Below, piece by piece: positions 19,006 to 27,114 of a stretch of 64,000 nucleotides of DNA (within the stretch, counting starts at the first letter, position 1; each line of letters opens with the position of its first letter). The notes below the pieces were generated by a model. That model was not told where the DNA came from. It was given only the letters and a program-made list of their open reading frames with translations, and ran no database searches. The DNA is from Tenacibaculum pacificus (GTDB lineage: Bacteria; Bacteroidota; Bacteroidia; Flavobacteriales; Flavobacteriaceae). The stretch lies in contig NZ_CP115917.1 of assembly GCF_027941775.1 (NCBI RefSeq), forward strand, positions 2,151,001 through 2,215,000, written 5' to 3'. A program made the translations under genes and the position numbers.

Positions 19006-19037
19006 CAAATATAGAACTTTGACTTGAAAATAAACAA
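19006..19037 (-). promoter_or_regulatory. Predicted promoter of the Ca/Na antiporter gene
   Basis: On the minus strand, TTG (19037-19035), about 21 bases, then TATATTTG (19013-19006). This is a good match to the Bacteroidetes consensus, 17 bases before the ATG. The stretch from here to 19341 holds nothing else I can recognise. Confidence 0.6.
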
Positions 19038-19341
19038 ACACAAAAAAGCTTTAAAAAAGAGCAAAACAACATTTATCAGCACTTATTTTAATTTAATTTT
19101 AAAAAAAAAGAACAAAAACCCTTTACATTATTACACTTTAAAACAATAAATAAATTATTTAATTACAAATTAAAACACATTAGTAGATAACAACATTTCA
19201 TAGTTAAACCATTTAATCTTGTTTAAGTTATTATTTAAATTCAAATAAATCAAACTATAAATATCTTTTTGGAAATATACTTGGCTTTACTATATATTCA
19301 TAAAAAATTCAAAAAACTAACGAACTTAAAATTCAAAAAAA

Positions 19342-19413
19342 ATGATTGCTATTACGCTTAAACTAATAATTATCGCAATAAAAATTGCAACAATTATCAC
19401 CTTTTTATATTAA
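19342..19413 (+). CDS. Possible 23-residue hydrophobic peptide
   Basis: ATG to TAA encodes MIAITLKLIIIAIKIATIIT and three more residues (FLY). It is almost entirely hydrophobic with three lysines, and would span the membrane once. It ends 27 bases before the SPFH gene on the same strand. It is too short for confidence from composition alone in such AT-rich DNA. Confidence 0.3.
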   Translation: MIAITLKLIIIAIKIATIITFLY

Positions 19414-19440
19414 TCAATCTTTAAAACCAAACAAAAATTT

Positions 19441-20778
19441 ATGCTAACATTTATCGGAGTATTACTAATTATTACAGGATTAATAACCATTGTATTAAAA
19501 TCTATTATAAAAGACAATAAAATATTAACTTGGTTTACTTTAAAAAGAAGTATTCAGTTAACAACACTTGGTGCTTTTATGAGTATTATAACAGGAATGT
19601 TTTTTTATGCAGATGCAGGTACAGCTTATGCCGTACAATACGTATCAGGAGGTGATAAAATGATAACCACACAAGGTTTAAAATTAAAATGGTGGGGAAG
19701 AATTATTCCTTTATCATATGAAACATCAATAAAAGACATTATCGTTAAAGATGAAAGTGAATTACCAAAAAGTGATAGAGGAATTTATAATAGAAAAGCT
19801 CAAAAATGGGAGTTTAGCGATGCTATTAAAGCTGAAATAAGTACCTCTGTAATTGTTGGTGTAAACATTAATGATGAAGCTGTTTTCTTAAACATGGCAG
19901 ATAGAAATAGAAGTGAATCTAAATTGATTTACGGAAGAGTTTTACCAAATATTGATGCTGCTATAAAAAACACTTGTAAATTAATGGATGCTCAAGATTA
20001 TATTTCTGGACAAGCTTCTGATTTTGATAGATATTTTAGAGATCAATTAGAAAATGGAATGTATCAAGTAGAACAATATTACGAAGCTGAAAATAATAAT
20101 GAAATTGTAGGAGATACAACTACTATTAGAAAAATAAAAATTGGAAAATCAAGCAAACAAAAAAAGTTTAGAATAAAAAGAGCTAAAGATGGTAGTATTA
20201 GTAGAGATAACTCTAACACTTTAAAACAATATGGTTTAAAAATTTACCAAGCTCAAGTAACAGGTATAGATTGGGAAGCTTCTTTTGATGAACGTTTAGA
20301 CTTACAAAAAAATGAAGTTGCACAAACTCAATTAGAAAAACAACAAGCCGAACGTGAATATTATAGAGCTAAAAAAGAAGTTGCAAAAGGAGAATCTGAA
20401 AAAGCAAAAGAAAGAGCTAGATTAGAAAAAATTCAAATTCAACAAACTATAGAAGCAGAAACAGAAGCTAAAGTTGCTGGATTTAATCTAATAAAAGAAA
20501 AAAAGCAATTTGAAGTTGAACAATATAAAGCTAAAAGTAAAAAAGTTGCTGCTGATGCTCAATACTATGAAAATGCTAAATTAGTAAGCGCTGGTTTAAC
20601 ACCACAAGAAAAAGCAGAATGGGAATATAAAACAGCTGTAGGAGTAGCACAGCAAATAAAAGACCTAAAACTACCATCTACTTATATTGAAGGAAGTAAA
20701 AATGGAAATAATGGAAATTTATTACAATCATTAATTGGTGCTGATCTTGCTAAAAAAATGATGGAAAATAAAAAATAA
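19441..20778 (+). CDS. SPFH/prohibitin-domain membrane protein
   Basis: 445 residues. Two N-terminal transmembrane helices (residues ~1-20 and ~38-58) are followed by an SPFH/band-7-like domain (GTAYAVQYVSGGDKMITTQG through ~250). A long charged coiled coil follows (residues ~285-370, KNEVAQTQLEKQQAEREYYR), with Ala- and Glu-rich repeats as in flotillins. SPFH proteins build large ring or cage assemblies on membranes and often partner with proteases. A very small hydrophobic ORF precedes it. A long perfect hairpin follows. No NfeD-type partner is visible next to it. Confidence 0.8.
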   Translation: MLTFIGVLLIITGLITIVLKSIIKDNKILTWFTLKRSIQLTTLGAFMSIITGMFFYADAGTAYAVQYVSGGDKMITTQGLKLKWWGRIIPLSYETSIKDIIVKDESELPKSDRGIYNRKAQKWEFSDAIKAEISTSVIVGVNINDEAVFLNMADRNRSESKLIYGRVLPNIDAAIKNTCKLMDAQDYISGQASDFDRYFRDQLENGMYQVEQYYEAENNNEIVGDTTTIRKIKIGKSSKQKKFRIKRAKDGSISRDNSNTLKQYGLKIYQAQVTGIDWEASFDERLDLQKNEVAQTQLEKQQAEREYYRAKKEVAKGESEKAKERARLEKIQIQQTIEAETEAKVAGFNLIKEKKQFEVEQYKAKSKKVAADAQYYENAKLVSAGLTPQEKAEWEYKTAVGVAQQIKDLKLPSTYIEGSKNGNNGNLLQSLIGADLAKKMMENKK

Positions 20779-20786
20779 AATTAGTA

Positions 20787-20833
20787 TTATTACTATTAGA
20801 TGAAGTAAAAGATACTTCATCTAATAGTAATAA
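20787..20833. repeat. Perfect 21-bp stem-loop after the SPFH gene
   Basis: Arms at 20787-20807 and 20813-20833 are exact reverse complements around AAAGA. A short T-run begins about five bases later (GATATTTTTT), so it may act as a terminator. The stem is unusually long for that. Confidence 0.75.
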
Positions 20834-20875
20834 GATATTTTTTAAAGTATTTTTGAGGTAGAATTAAACATTGAA

Positions 20876-21028
20876 ATGAAAAAATATTTTTTTAAAGCCA
20901 TAGCAAAAATAAATAAACTACTACTACCCTCTTTTACAAAAAGAAATTTAGATATTTCTAATGCATCTAAAATTCAATTAGCAATTATTGGGTGGCGTGC
21001 CTTTATTACTATAAATTCATTAGATTAA
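20876..21028 (+). CDS. Conserved small basic protein (50 residues)
   Basis: ATG to TAA gives a 50-residue protein: MKKYFFKAIAKINKLLLPS, then TKRNLDISNASKIQLAII and GWRAFITINSLD. This matches a short family I recall from Flavobacteriia, often labelled 'SsrA-binding protein' although it lacks the SmpB fold. Function is unknown. It is followed 12 bases later by a DUF2007 gene on the same strand, so the two are probably co-transcribed. Confidence 0.6.
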   Translation: MKKYFFKAIAKINKLLLPSFTKRNLDISNASKIQLAIIGWRAFITINSLD

Positions 21029-21040
21029 AAATTTTAAATT

Positions 21041-21265
21041 ATGAAAGAACATATTAAAGTATACACAGGAACTTCAATTTTAGCAAATAGACTTGCTTTT
21101 TTACTTGATGAAGCAAAAATACCTAGTTTAATTAAAGATTCAAAAGAATCTGGAAGATTAGCTGGTTTTGGTTCTACAGGTGATTCTTCTGAATTATTCA
21201 TATATAAATCTGATAACGAGAGATCTAAAGAAATAATAAATAACTTCAAAAAAGAGTTAGAATAA
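21041..21265 (+). CDS. DUF2007 domain protein
   Basis: 74 residues. The pattern IKVYTGTSILANRLAFLLDEAKIPS, then IKDSKESGRLAGFG and ELFIYKSDNERSKEII, is that of DUF2007. These are small single-domain proteins proposed, without firm proof, to be signal-transducing. The fold is ferredoxin-like. The gene follows a 50-residue conserved gene by 12 bases and precedes tRNA-Arg. Confidence 0.8.
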   Translation: MKEHIKVYTGTSILANRLAFLLDEAKIPSLIKDSKESGRLAGFGSTGDSSELFIYKSDNERSKEIINNFKKELE

Positions 21266-21348
21266 TTTTTTTTAAAAAAAGTGAAAAAAAATACAATTTT
21301 ATTTTTTTAAACCAGAAAACAGTTGTAGATTTGCACTCACAATACAAC

Positions 21349-21422
21349 GGCCTTGTGGCGCAACTGAATAGCGCACTTGATTACGGCTCAAGAGGTTACA
21401 GGTTTGAATCCTGTCAAGGTCA
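21349..21422 (+). tRNA. tRNA-Arg (anticodon ACG)
   Basis: 74 bases fold into a full cloverleaf. The acceptor stem is GGCCTTG/CAAGGTC with discriminator A. The D arm is GCGC/GCGC. The anticodon stem CTTGA/TCAAG holds the loop TTACGGC (anticodon ACG, read as ICG after A34 deamination). The T arm contains GGTTTGAATCC. CCA is not encoded. A -7-like TAGATTTG lies at 21326-21333. Confidence 0.95.
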
Positions 21423-21424
21423 CA

Positions 21425-21457
21425 AAAACACTAAGATTATTCTTAGTGTTTTTTTTG
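21425..21457 (+). terminator. Terminator after tRNA-Arg
   Basis: AAACACTAAGA and TCTTAGTGTTT form an 11-bp stem around TTAT, followed by a T-run, three bases after the tRNA. Confidence 0.85.
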
Positions 21458-21490
21458 CTCATAATTTTACTTCTAACTTTAAAGTGTTTT

Positions 21491-21856
21491 TTATTTAAAT
21501 TCTTCCTTTTCTTTTAACATATCTAAATAAACATCTTCAACATGCTCTCTAGCCCAAGTTGTTCTTCTTAAAAAACCAAGACTTGACTTCATAGAAGGAT
21601 TATTTTTAAAACAGCGAATATTAACACGCTCACCCAAATACTCCCAACCATAATACGCAACTAAACTCTCTAAAATTTGAGCTAATTTTACTCCGTGAAG
21701 TGGATTATTTAATTGTTCTTGAGTAGCCTGTCTTCTTTTTCGTTTAACAGGTTTTTCTTCCTTCGAGTTTTCCTCATTTTTTAACGCTACATCTTCTGAA
21801 AACTTTGACTCCTGCTGTTTATCAGTTGGCTGATTATTATTATTATTGATATCCAT
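21491..21856 (-). CDS. VF530 family DNA-binding protein
   Basis: 121 residues. The N-terminal ~50 residues are polar and low-complexity, with a basic patch [10 protein letters not shown]. The C-terminal ~70 residues match the VF530 family: [40 protein letters not shown] and [19 protein letters not shown]530 is a small helical domain annotated as DNA-binding; its cellular role is unknown. The gene follows a candidate structured RNA and its terminator on the same strand. Confidence 0.85.
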   Translation of the reverse strand: MDINNNNNQPTDKQQESKFSEDVALKNEENSKEEKPVKRKRRQATQEQLNNPLHGVKLAQILESLVAYYGWEYLGERVNIRCFKNNPSMKSSLGFLRRTTWAREHVEDVYLDMLKEKEEFK

Positions 21857-21970
21857 TATTAATTACCCTATTTTTAATCAAAATTAGGAATTAAAATTTA
21901 CTTATTTTTAATTTCAGAAGCTCCTTTTAAAACAAATTATATTAAAAAAACGAAAATATATAAAATAGAA

Positions 21971-22150
21971 AAGACCTTAAGCTTCCGCTTAAGGCCTTTT
22001 CATCTAACCAAACTTAGTATAAAAACTAACTACTACTATTTTTAATACTTTAAAATCTATTAAAACTTCTCTTTTCCGAAGGTTCCTAAAAAGGGAATCT
22101 ATAGGCATTTATCTTACTCAGAGAAGTAACCGAGGACATTTTAAAGCTTT
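21971..22150 (-). ncRNA. Candidate 6S-like structured RNA with terminator
   Basis: The minus-strand stretch folds like 6S RNA. A closing stem CTTTAAAAT/ATTTTAAAG (22146-22138 with 22056-22048) surrounds a large asymmetric bubble (GTCCTCGGTT against TTTAATAG). An inner stem ACTTCTCT/AGAGAAGT (22127-22120 with 22072-22065) leads to a 47-base apical arm. A smaller hairpin and a strong terminator stem (GCCTTAAGC/GCTTAAGGT, 21998-21971) follow on the same strand. No ORF is present. The Rfam 6S-Flavo family is known in Bacteroidetes; I cannot verify membership here. Strand choice rests on the terminator. Confidence 0.45.
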
Positions 22151-22229
22151 TATATTTCTTATTTTTATTTTGTAAACTACTTACACTATATAAGACACGC
22201 TTATATTTAAAGCGTCACATTAAAACAAA

Positions 22230-22264
22230 AAAAAACTCAAAAAAAGTTTTTTTTTGAGTTTTTA
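22230..22264 (-). terminator. Terminator of the clpS operon
   Basis: AAAAACTC... and ...GAGTTTTT arms form a long A/T hairpin overlapping the stop of the 90-residue gene on the minus strand. Confidence 0.65.
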
Positions 22265-22534
22265 ATATAAATATTTCCTTAAAAATACACGATGAGCTGG
22301 TATTGATTTATTATATTTTTCAACTAGTACCTCTAGTATTTCAGGAGGCTTAACACCTATTTCATTTTCATTATTATATTTAGAAACATATAAGTTATAA
22401 GTTTCTTTATCTTTCTCAAAAATTAAAAAATGTTCTTCATTTAATACTGTGTAGCAAATTTCATTTCCCGAAAAAGAAGCCGATTTATCATTTATAAAAT
22501 CAGAAAATTCGTAATACCTAAAAATACTTTCCAT
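22262..22534 (-). CDS. Hypothetical protein (90 residues)
   Basis: Not recognised. It is acidic and aromatic-rich (MESIFRYYEFSDFINDKSAS), with a central beta-like section (GNEICYTVLNEEHFLIFE) and a basic C-terminus (SIPAHRVFLRKYLY). No signal peptide or membrane segment is present. It starts one base after the clpS stop and is the last gene of the operon before a terminator, so it is co-expressed with clpS and prmA. Confidence 0.6.
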   Translation of the reverse strand: MESIFRYYEFSDFINDKSASFSGNEICYTVLNEEHFLIFEKDKETYNLYVSKYNNENEIGVKPPEILEVLVEKYNKSIPAHRVFLRKYLY

Positions 22535-22535
22535 A

Positions 22536-22811
22536 TTAAATTATTTCTGCGGATAAACCTAATTGTAACAACTTACTACATCTTGGTTCTAAATCTTTAT
22601 ACTCACCTGTTTTTACGGCGCATTTACCCTTATAATGAACTAACACAGAACATTGCTCTGCTTGCTCTGGTGTATGATTACAAACATCAATCAAACTATC
22701 GATTACAAAATCGAAAGAATTTACATCATCATTATGTAAAATAATTTCACGCTGTTTTGTTTCTTCTACCAAAACATCAAGCTCTTCTTGTATTTTCTCT
22801 ATCGTACTCAT
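22536..22811 (-). CDS. clpS: ATP-dependent Clp protease adaptor ClpS
   Basis: 91 residues. The ClpS core is clear: REIILHNDDVNSFDFVIDSL, then TPEQAEQCSVLVHYKGKCAV and GLSAEII. The NDD..F loop is the N-degron pocket region. ClpS delivers proteins with destabilising N-terminal residues to the ClpAP or ClpCP protease in the cytoplasm. It directly abuts prmA (stop and start adjoin). Confidence 0.93.
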   Translation of the reverse strand: MSTIEKIQEELDVLVEETKQREIILHNDDVNSFDFVIDSLIDVCNHTPEQAEQCSVLVHYKGKCAVKTGEYKDLEPRCSKLLQLGLSAEII

Positions 22812-23651
22812 TTACACTGTTTTTTGATACTGCAAAGCTACCCAATTATTTCTTTTAATTGTTTTCTTTAATGTTAAACCGTATTTTGAAACTTCCGCAT
22901 CTATCAGAGGAATATCTTCACTATAGAAACCGCTTAATAATAAAATACCTTTTTTATTCAAGCAACTTGTATATATTTCCATATCGCTCAATAAAATATT
23001 ACGATTGATATTTGCAATAATAACATCATACTTTTTATCGGTTAATAAAGATGAATCTCCTTCAAAAACCGAAATATGCTTACCCCCATTTCTTTCTACG
23101 TTTTCTACTGAATTTTCATAACACCAAGCATCAATATCAATAGCATCAATAGGTTGTGCGCCTTTCATTTCAGCAAAAATTGCTAAAATTCCTGTTCCAC
23201 AGCCCATGTCTAATGTTTTTTTATTGGTGATATCTAAATCAATTAAATGCTGTACCATCACGTGAGTTGTTTCATGATGACCTGTACCAAAACTCATTTT
23301 TGGCTCAATAACAATATCGTACTTTAAATTAGGGTTCTCGTGAAATGGCGCTCTTATACTTACTAAATCATCTACTTGAATTTGATTAAAATTCTTTTCC
23401 CATTCAGCATTCCAATTTGTTTGTTCAATTTCTTTATGATTAAAAGATATTGAAAACTCTTCAGATTTTAATATAAAAACATCTTCTAAGATATTTTCTT
23501 TCCAATCATTTTTTTGAATATATGCTGTTACGCCATTTTCAACTTCTACAAAACTTTCAAAACCAATACCACCTAATTCAGCAATTAAAATTTCAGTTGC
23601 TGGATCTTTAGGAGTTACTTCAAAATTATATTCTATATAAATATTATCCAT
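22812..23651 (-). CDS. prmA: Ribosomal protein L11 methyltransferase
   Basis: 279 residues. The N-terminal domain contains EILIAELGGIGFESFVE. The class I SAM-dependent domain contains SFGTGHHETTHVMVQHL, LDMGCGTGILAIFAEMKGA and VIIANINRNILL (the N-I/P-x catalytic motif variant of PrmA). It methylates ribosomal protein L11. It lies between tpiA (9 bases upstream) and clpS, in the same order as in other Flavobacteriia. Confidence 0.92.
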   Translation of the reverse strand: MDNIYIEYNFEVTPKDPATEILIAELGGIGFESFVEVENGVTAYIQKNDWKENILEDVFILKSEEFSISFNHKEIEQTNWNAEWEKNFNQIQVDDLVSIRAPFHENPNLKYDIVIEPKMSFGTGHHETTHVMVQHLIDLDITNKKTLDMGCGTGILAIFAEMKGAQPIDAIDIDAWCYENSVENVERNGGKHISVFEGDSSLLTDKKYDVIIANINRNILLSDMEIYTSCLNKKGILLLSGFYSEDIPLIDAEVSKYGLTLKKTIKRNNWVALQYQKTV

Positions 23652-23660
23652 TATTTTTGA

Positions 23661-24419
23661 TTATATTGATTTAATAATCGTTACAAAGTCTTCTGCTTTT
23701 AAAGCTGCTCCACCAATTAATCCTCCGTCTACATCTGCTTTCGAAAAAATCTCTTCTGCATTTTCAGGCTTTACACTTCCACCGTATAAAATTGAAATAT
23801 CGTTTGCTATTGTATCACCATATTCTTTTGCTATAGTTGCTCTAACAAAAGCATGCATTTCTTGAGCTTGTTCTGGTGATGCTGTTTCACCAGTTCCAAT
23901 TGCCCAAACAGGTTCGTATGCTAAAATAATATTAGCAAAATCTTCTTTCTTCAGATGAAATAATCCATTTTTCAATTGACTTTCTACAACTTTAAAATGA
24001 TTATCAGATTTTCTATCTTCTAATACTTCACCAAAACAAAAAATAATTTCTAAATTATTTTCAAGCGCAGTATCTACTTTTTGAGCAAGAATAACATCTG
24101 TTTCACCAAAATATTCTCTACGTTCAGAATGTCCTATTATTACCAAATTCAAACCTAAAGAAGCTAACATATCCGCAGATACTTCTCCTGTAAAAGCACC
24201 GCTTTTAAATTGATGTATATTTTGAGCTGCTACTTCAATTTTAGATTTTTTAGTTCTTTTAACTGCAGTATTTAAATTTACAAAACTAGGTGCTATAATT
24301 ACTCTAGTATCTTTACCTACTTTTTTCCCTGTCCCTTTCTTTATTTGCTTGATTAACCGTTTCGTTTCATCAAGGTTTTTATTCATCTTCCAATTACCTG
24401 CGACTATCTTTTTTCTCAA
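23661..24419 (-). CDS. tpiA: Triosephosphate isomerase
   Basis: 252 residues. The N-terminus is RKKIVAGNWKMNKNLDETKR (catalytic Asn/Lys). The catalytic His is in VIIGHSERREYFGE, the catalytic Glu in LAYEPVWAIGTGETASPEQA, and the phosphate loop in ILYGGSVKPENA with GLIGGAAL. It interconverts DHAP and glyceraldehyde-3-phosphate in glycolysis. It follows the TlpA-like lipoprotein gene by 25 bases and is probably in one operon with it. Confidence 0.95.
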   Translation of the reverse strand: MRKKIVAGNWKMNKNLDETKRLIKQIKKGTGKKVGKDTRVIIAPSFVNLNTAVKRTKKSKIEVAAQNIHQFKSGAFTGEVSADMLASLGLNLVIIGHSERREYFGETDVILAQKVDTALENNLEIIFCFGEVLEDRKSDNHFKVVESQLKNGLFHLKKEDFANIILAYEPVWAIGTGETASPEQAQEMHAFVRATIAKEYGDTIANDISILYGGSVKPENAEEIFSKADVDGGLIGGAALKAEDFVTIIKSI

Positions 24420-24444
24420 AATGACTTTATAATTTATGTTTTTA

Positions 24445-24936
24445 CTACTGTTTTAATGCTGCTGCTAATCTTGGGTCAAATGGTTCTGTTACATTTGCCA
24501 AAGAAATAATACCACGTTCATTAACCACCATATATCCTGGTACATCTTTTATACCTAAACTTGTTGCATAGCCTCCTTTAAGTGCTGCAGGTAAATAATA
24601 ATGATCTCCTTCTATATTAAAGAACCTAACATTTCCTTTTTTCCATTGTTTAATTGATTTATCAATCGATAAAAAAACGAAAACAACGTCAGGGTTTTCA
24701 GCCTTTAATTCTTTTATTTTAGGAATTCCAGATACACATTCGGCACACCAAGAAGCACAAATTTCAAACATTATTTTCTTTCCTTTATGTTTTGCAAGGA
24801 TATCTTTAAACGTTATAGTTTCTTCTGTTTCAGTTAAAAATTTTTCATTTAAAACTTCTTCTGGAAATGCAGCAGGCTTATCTGCGTTACAAGATGCAAA
24901 TAAAACAAAAACGAATAGGTAAATAATTTTTTTCAA
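24445..24936 (-). CDS. TlpA-like thioredoxin-fold lipoprotein, copy 3
   Basis: 163 residues. The lipoprotein signal peptide ends in FASC-N. The thioredoxin-fold active site is ASWCAECVSG (CxxC intact), followed by KKGNVRFFNIEGDHYYLP and a cis-Pro region KDVPGYMVV. It belongs to a tandem set of three paralogues sharing the layout FPEEVLNEKF - DILAKHKGKK - CxxC - GxHY. TlpA-type proteins are periplasmic thiol-disulfide reductases, often for cytochrome maturation. Lipid anchoring keeps it at a membrane facing the periplasm. Confidence 0.8.
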   Translation of the reverse strand: MKKIIYLFVFVLFASCNADKPAAFPEEVLNEKFLTETEETITFKDILAKHKGKKIMFEICASWCAECVSGIPKIKELKAENPDVVFVFLSIDKSIKQWKKGNVRFFNIEGDHYYLPAALKGGYATSLGIKDVPGYMVVNERGIISLANVTEPFDPRLAAALKQ

Positions 24937-24983
24937 TGATTTTTTTAAAAAATTTCTTAAAATATATTTCAGCTAAAAATACA

Positions 24984-25478
24984 TTATTTTTTAGCTTGTT
25001 TAGTTATTAAATTATCAGTTATTTTTGTTTCATTAAAAACAACTATTTTTCCTTGTTCATTAATTACTAAATAACGAGGAATCCAGCTTAAACCTAAAAA
25101 TTTCCCAAAGCGTCCTTCCCAGCCCGATTGCATAAAATAATGTTGTCCTTTTATATTTAATCTTTGAACTCCTTCTTGCCAAGAATCTAAATCTCTATCT
25201 AAAGACAAATATAAAAATACAACTTCAGGATTTTTCTCTTGTAATTTTTTAACATCTGGTAAACTTTTTAAACAATCTGTACACCAAGATGCCCAAACAT
25301 CAATTACTATTTTTTTGCCTTTATTTTTTGCTAAAATATCTCTAAACTTTACCTCTTCTTTTTTATCTATTGAAGTAAAAACATCTTCTAAGGCTTCTTT
25401 TGAAAATTCAGTAGGATTTTCAACTGAACAACTGAATAATAACATTGTTACAAAAACGAATACTATCTTTTTTATCAT
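24984..25478 (-). CDS. TlpA-like thioredoxin-fold lipoprotein, copy 2
   Basis: 164 residues. Lipobox LFSC-S. The active site is WASWCTDCLKSLP (CxxC intact), with IKGQHYFMQSG and the cis-Pro region SWIPRYLVINEQGK. Closest to its two neighbours in sequence, it is clearly a tandem duplicate. A role as a periplasmic thiol reductase is inferred from the family. It starts 16 bases after copy 1. Confidence 0.8.
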   Translation of the reverse strand: MIKKIVFVFVTMLLFSCSVENPTEFSKEALEDVFTSIDKKEEVKFRDILAKNKGKKIVIDVWASWCTDCLKSLPDVKKLQEKNPEVVFLYLSLDRDLDSWQEGVQRLNIKGQHYFMQSGWEGRFGKFLGLSWIPRYLVINEQGKIVVFNETKITDNLITKQAKK

Positions 25479-25493
25479 CTTCTTTACTTTTAA

Positions 25494-25973
25494 TTAATAT
25501 TTATTGTTTACTTTTTTTGATACACTTGATGCTTTAAAAAGTGAAATTTCTCCTTTTTTATCAACAATCATAAATCTTGGAATTGTTTTTAACTTTAAAA
25601 ATTTCGCCAATTTTCCTTTTCCTTTTTTAGGAATATAATAATGTTGTCCTTTTACTTTGATGTTTTCAAGTCCTCTTTTCCAATCAAAATAAGAATGATC
25701 TACGGATAAAAAAACATATTTAAACGATGGATTTTCTTTCTGAAACTTAATTACATCTTTAAAACTACGCTGACTAAAAGGACAATACGTTGCAAAAACT
25801 TGTATAAGCTGTTGTTTCCCTTTATTGTTTTCAAAAATTTCTTTTAAGGTGATAGAATCTCTTGTTATGGTTACTAATTTTTCATCTAAAGCTTCGTTCG
25901 TAAACGATTTTGGTTGAAAAACAGCACAACTTTGTAATATTAAAAATACTATAAAACATAAAAAATATTTCAT
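25494..25973 (-). CDS. TlpA-like thioredoxin-fold lipoprotein, copy 1, altered active site
   Basis: 159 residues. Lipobox LQSC-A. The layout is that of its two neighbours, but the active site reads ATYCPFSQRS: the first Cys is kept and the resolving Cys is Ser. A CxxS protein can bind but not easily release a mixed disulfide. It may therefore act as a trap, a monothiol reductase or a partner-binding copy (inference). VKGQHYYIP and KTIPRFMIVDKKG are retained. It lies one base after the ABC permease gene. Confidence 0.78.
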   Translation of the reverse strand: MKYFLCFIVFLILQSCAVFQPKSFTNEALDEKLVTITRDSITLKEIFENNKGKQQLIQVFATYCPFSQRSFKDVIKFQKENPSFKYVFLSVDHSYFDWKRGLENIKVKGQHYYIPKKGKGKLAKFLKLKTIPRFMIVDKKGEISLFKASSVSKKVNNKY

Positions 25974-25974
25974 C

Positions 25975-27051
25975 TTAATTTAATTTAATTCGTGGATCTA
26001 ACCAACTATAAACAACATCAACCAATATATTAATGCTGATAAATAAGGTTGCTACTACTAACACACTCCCCATTATTACAGGTAAATCGAGTGTATTTAA
26101 TGAATTTACAATTTCTTTTCCTAATCCGTTCCAGTTAAAAATATACTCTACAAAAACCGCACCTGCTAACATAGAAGCAAACCATCCTGAAATTGCTGTT
26201 ACCACAGGATTTAAAGAATTTTTTAACGCATGTTTTTTAATTACTTGATACATTGTTAATCCTTTTGCTTTTGCCGTTCTTATATAATCTTGATTTAAGG
26301 TTTCTAATAACGAATTACGCATTAACTGAATAACTACTGCTAACGGACGAACTCCTAATACTATTGCAGGTAATATTAAATTTTTCCACTGAATATGCAT
26401 TCCTTCGCCAAAATCATCTACTTCATATAAACTACCTGTCATTTCTAAACTAGTATATTCATGAAGTATAAATCCGAAAAACCAAGCCGCCAAAATTGCC
26501 GAAAAGAAAGAAGGAACACTCATTCCTAAAGTACTAAGTACAGCTATAATTCTATCGAAAAAAGTATCTTTATATAATGCTGATAAAATTCCTAAAAAAA
26601 TCCCTAGAAATAAAGCGATTACAATAGCAAAAACAGCTAAAACAGCGGTATTTGGTAATGTTTCTGATATTACTTCGGATACATTTTTACCGTTCTTCTG
26701 AAATGATTGTCGTAAATACGGGTATTTAATTACCAAATTAACAGCTCCAATTGATACTAATTTTTGCGATGTATATTTTTCATCGGATAAAAAAGTGTAA
26801 TCATCAACATTATTACTGTGCAACGACAACGGAGAAACATCATTTAAATAATATAAATATTGTGTAAATATCGGTTTATCAAAACCATATTTTTTTCTGA
26901 TATTTTGAAGCTGTTCCGTATCCTCTCGTTGATCTAACATCATCCTTGCAGGATCGCCAGGCAACACATTAAATAAAAAGAAGATAACCGTTACTACGCC
27001 AAACAAAGTTAAAAATCCGTAGAAAATTTTATTAATTACATATTGAAACAT
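25975..27051 (-). CDS. Peptide/nickel-type ABC transporter permease (DppB/OppB family)
   Basis: 358 residues from the ATG at 27051; a TTG nine bases upstream is the alternative. The N-terminal helix has VTVIFFLFNVLPGDPARMML, typical of DppB. A periplasmic insert follows, then five more helices with the EAA-type loop (QDYIRTAKAKGLTMYQVIKKH). No DppC, ATPase or binding protein lies beside it, so partners are elsewhere. It heads the minus-strand run dppB-like - three TlpA-like - tpiA - prmA - clpS and is divergent from pyrF. Confidence 0.88.
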   Translation of the reverse strand: MFQYVINKIFYGFLTLFGVVTVIFFLFNVLPGDPARMMLDQREDTEQLQNIRKKYGFDKPIFTQYLYYLNDVSPLSLHSNNVDDYTFLSDEKYTSQKLVSIGAVNLVIKYPYLRQSFQKNGKNVSEVISETLPNTAVLAVFAIVIALFLGIFLGILSALYKDTFFDRIIAVLSTLGMSVPSFFSAILAAWFFGFILHEYTSLEMTGSLYEVDDFGEGMHIQWKNLILPAIVLGVRPLAVVIQLMRNSLLETLNQDYIRTAKAKGLTMYQVIKKHALKNSLNPVVTAISGWFASMLAGAVFVEYIFNWNGLGKEIVNSLNTLDLPVIMGSVLVVATLFISINILVDVVYSWLDPRIKLN

Positions 27052-27114
27052 ATCTAACAAAGATAATAGAAAGTGTTAAAAAAGCGTACTTTTGCTTAAC
27101 TTTTACAATAACAC

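Noticed and set aside
20876-21028. Calling the 50-residue gene SmpB (SsrA-binding protein)
   Set aside because: It is a third of SmpB length and lacks its core; the label seems to be inherited misannotation.
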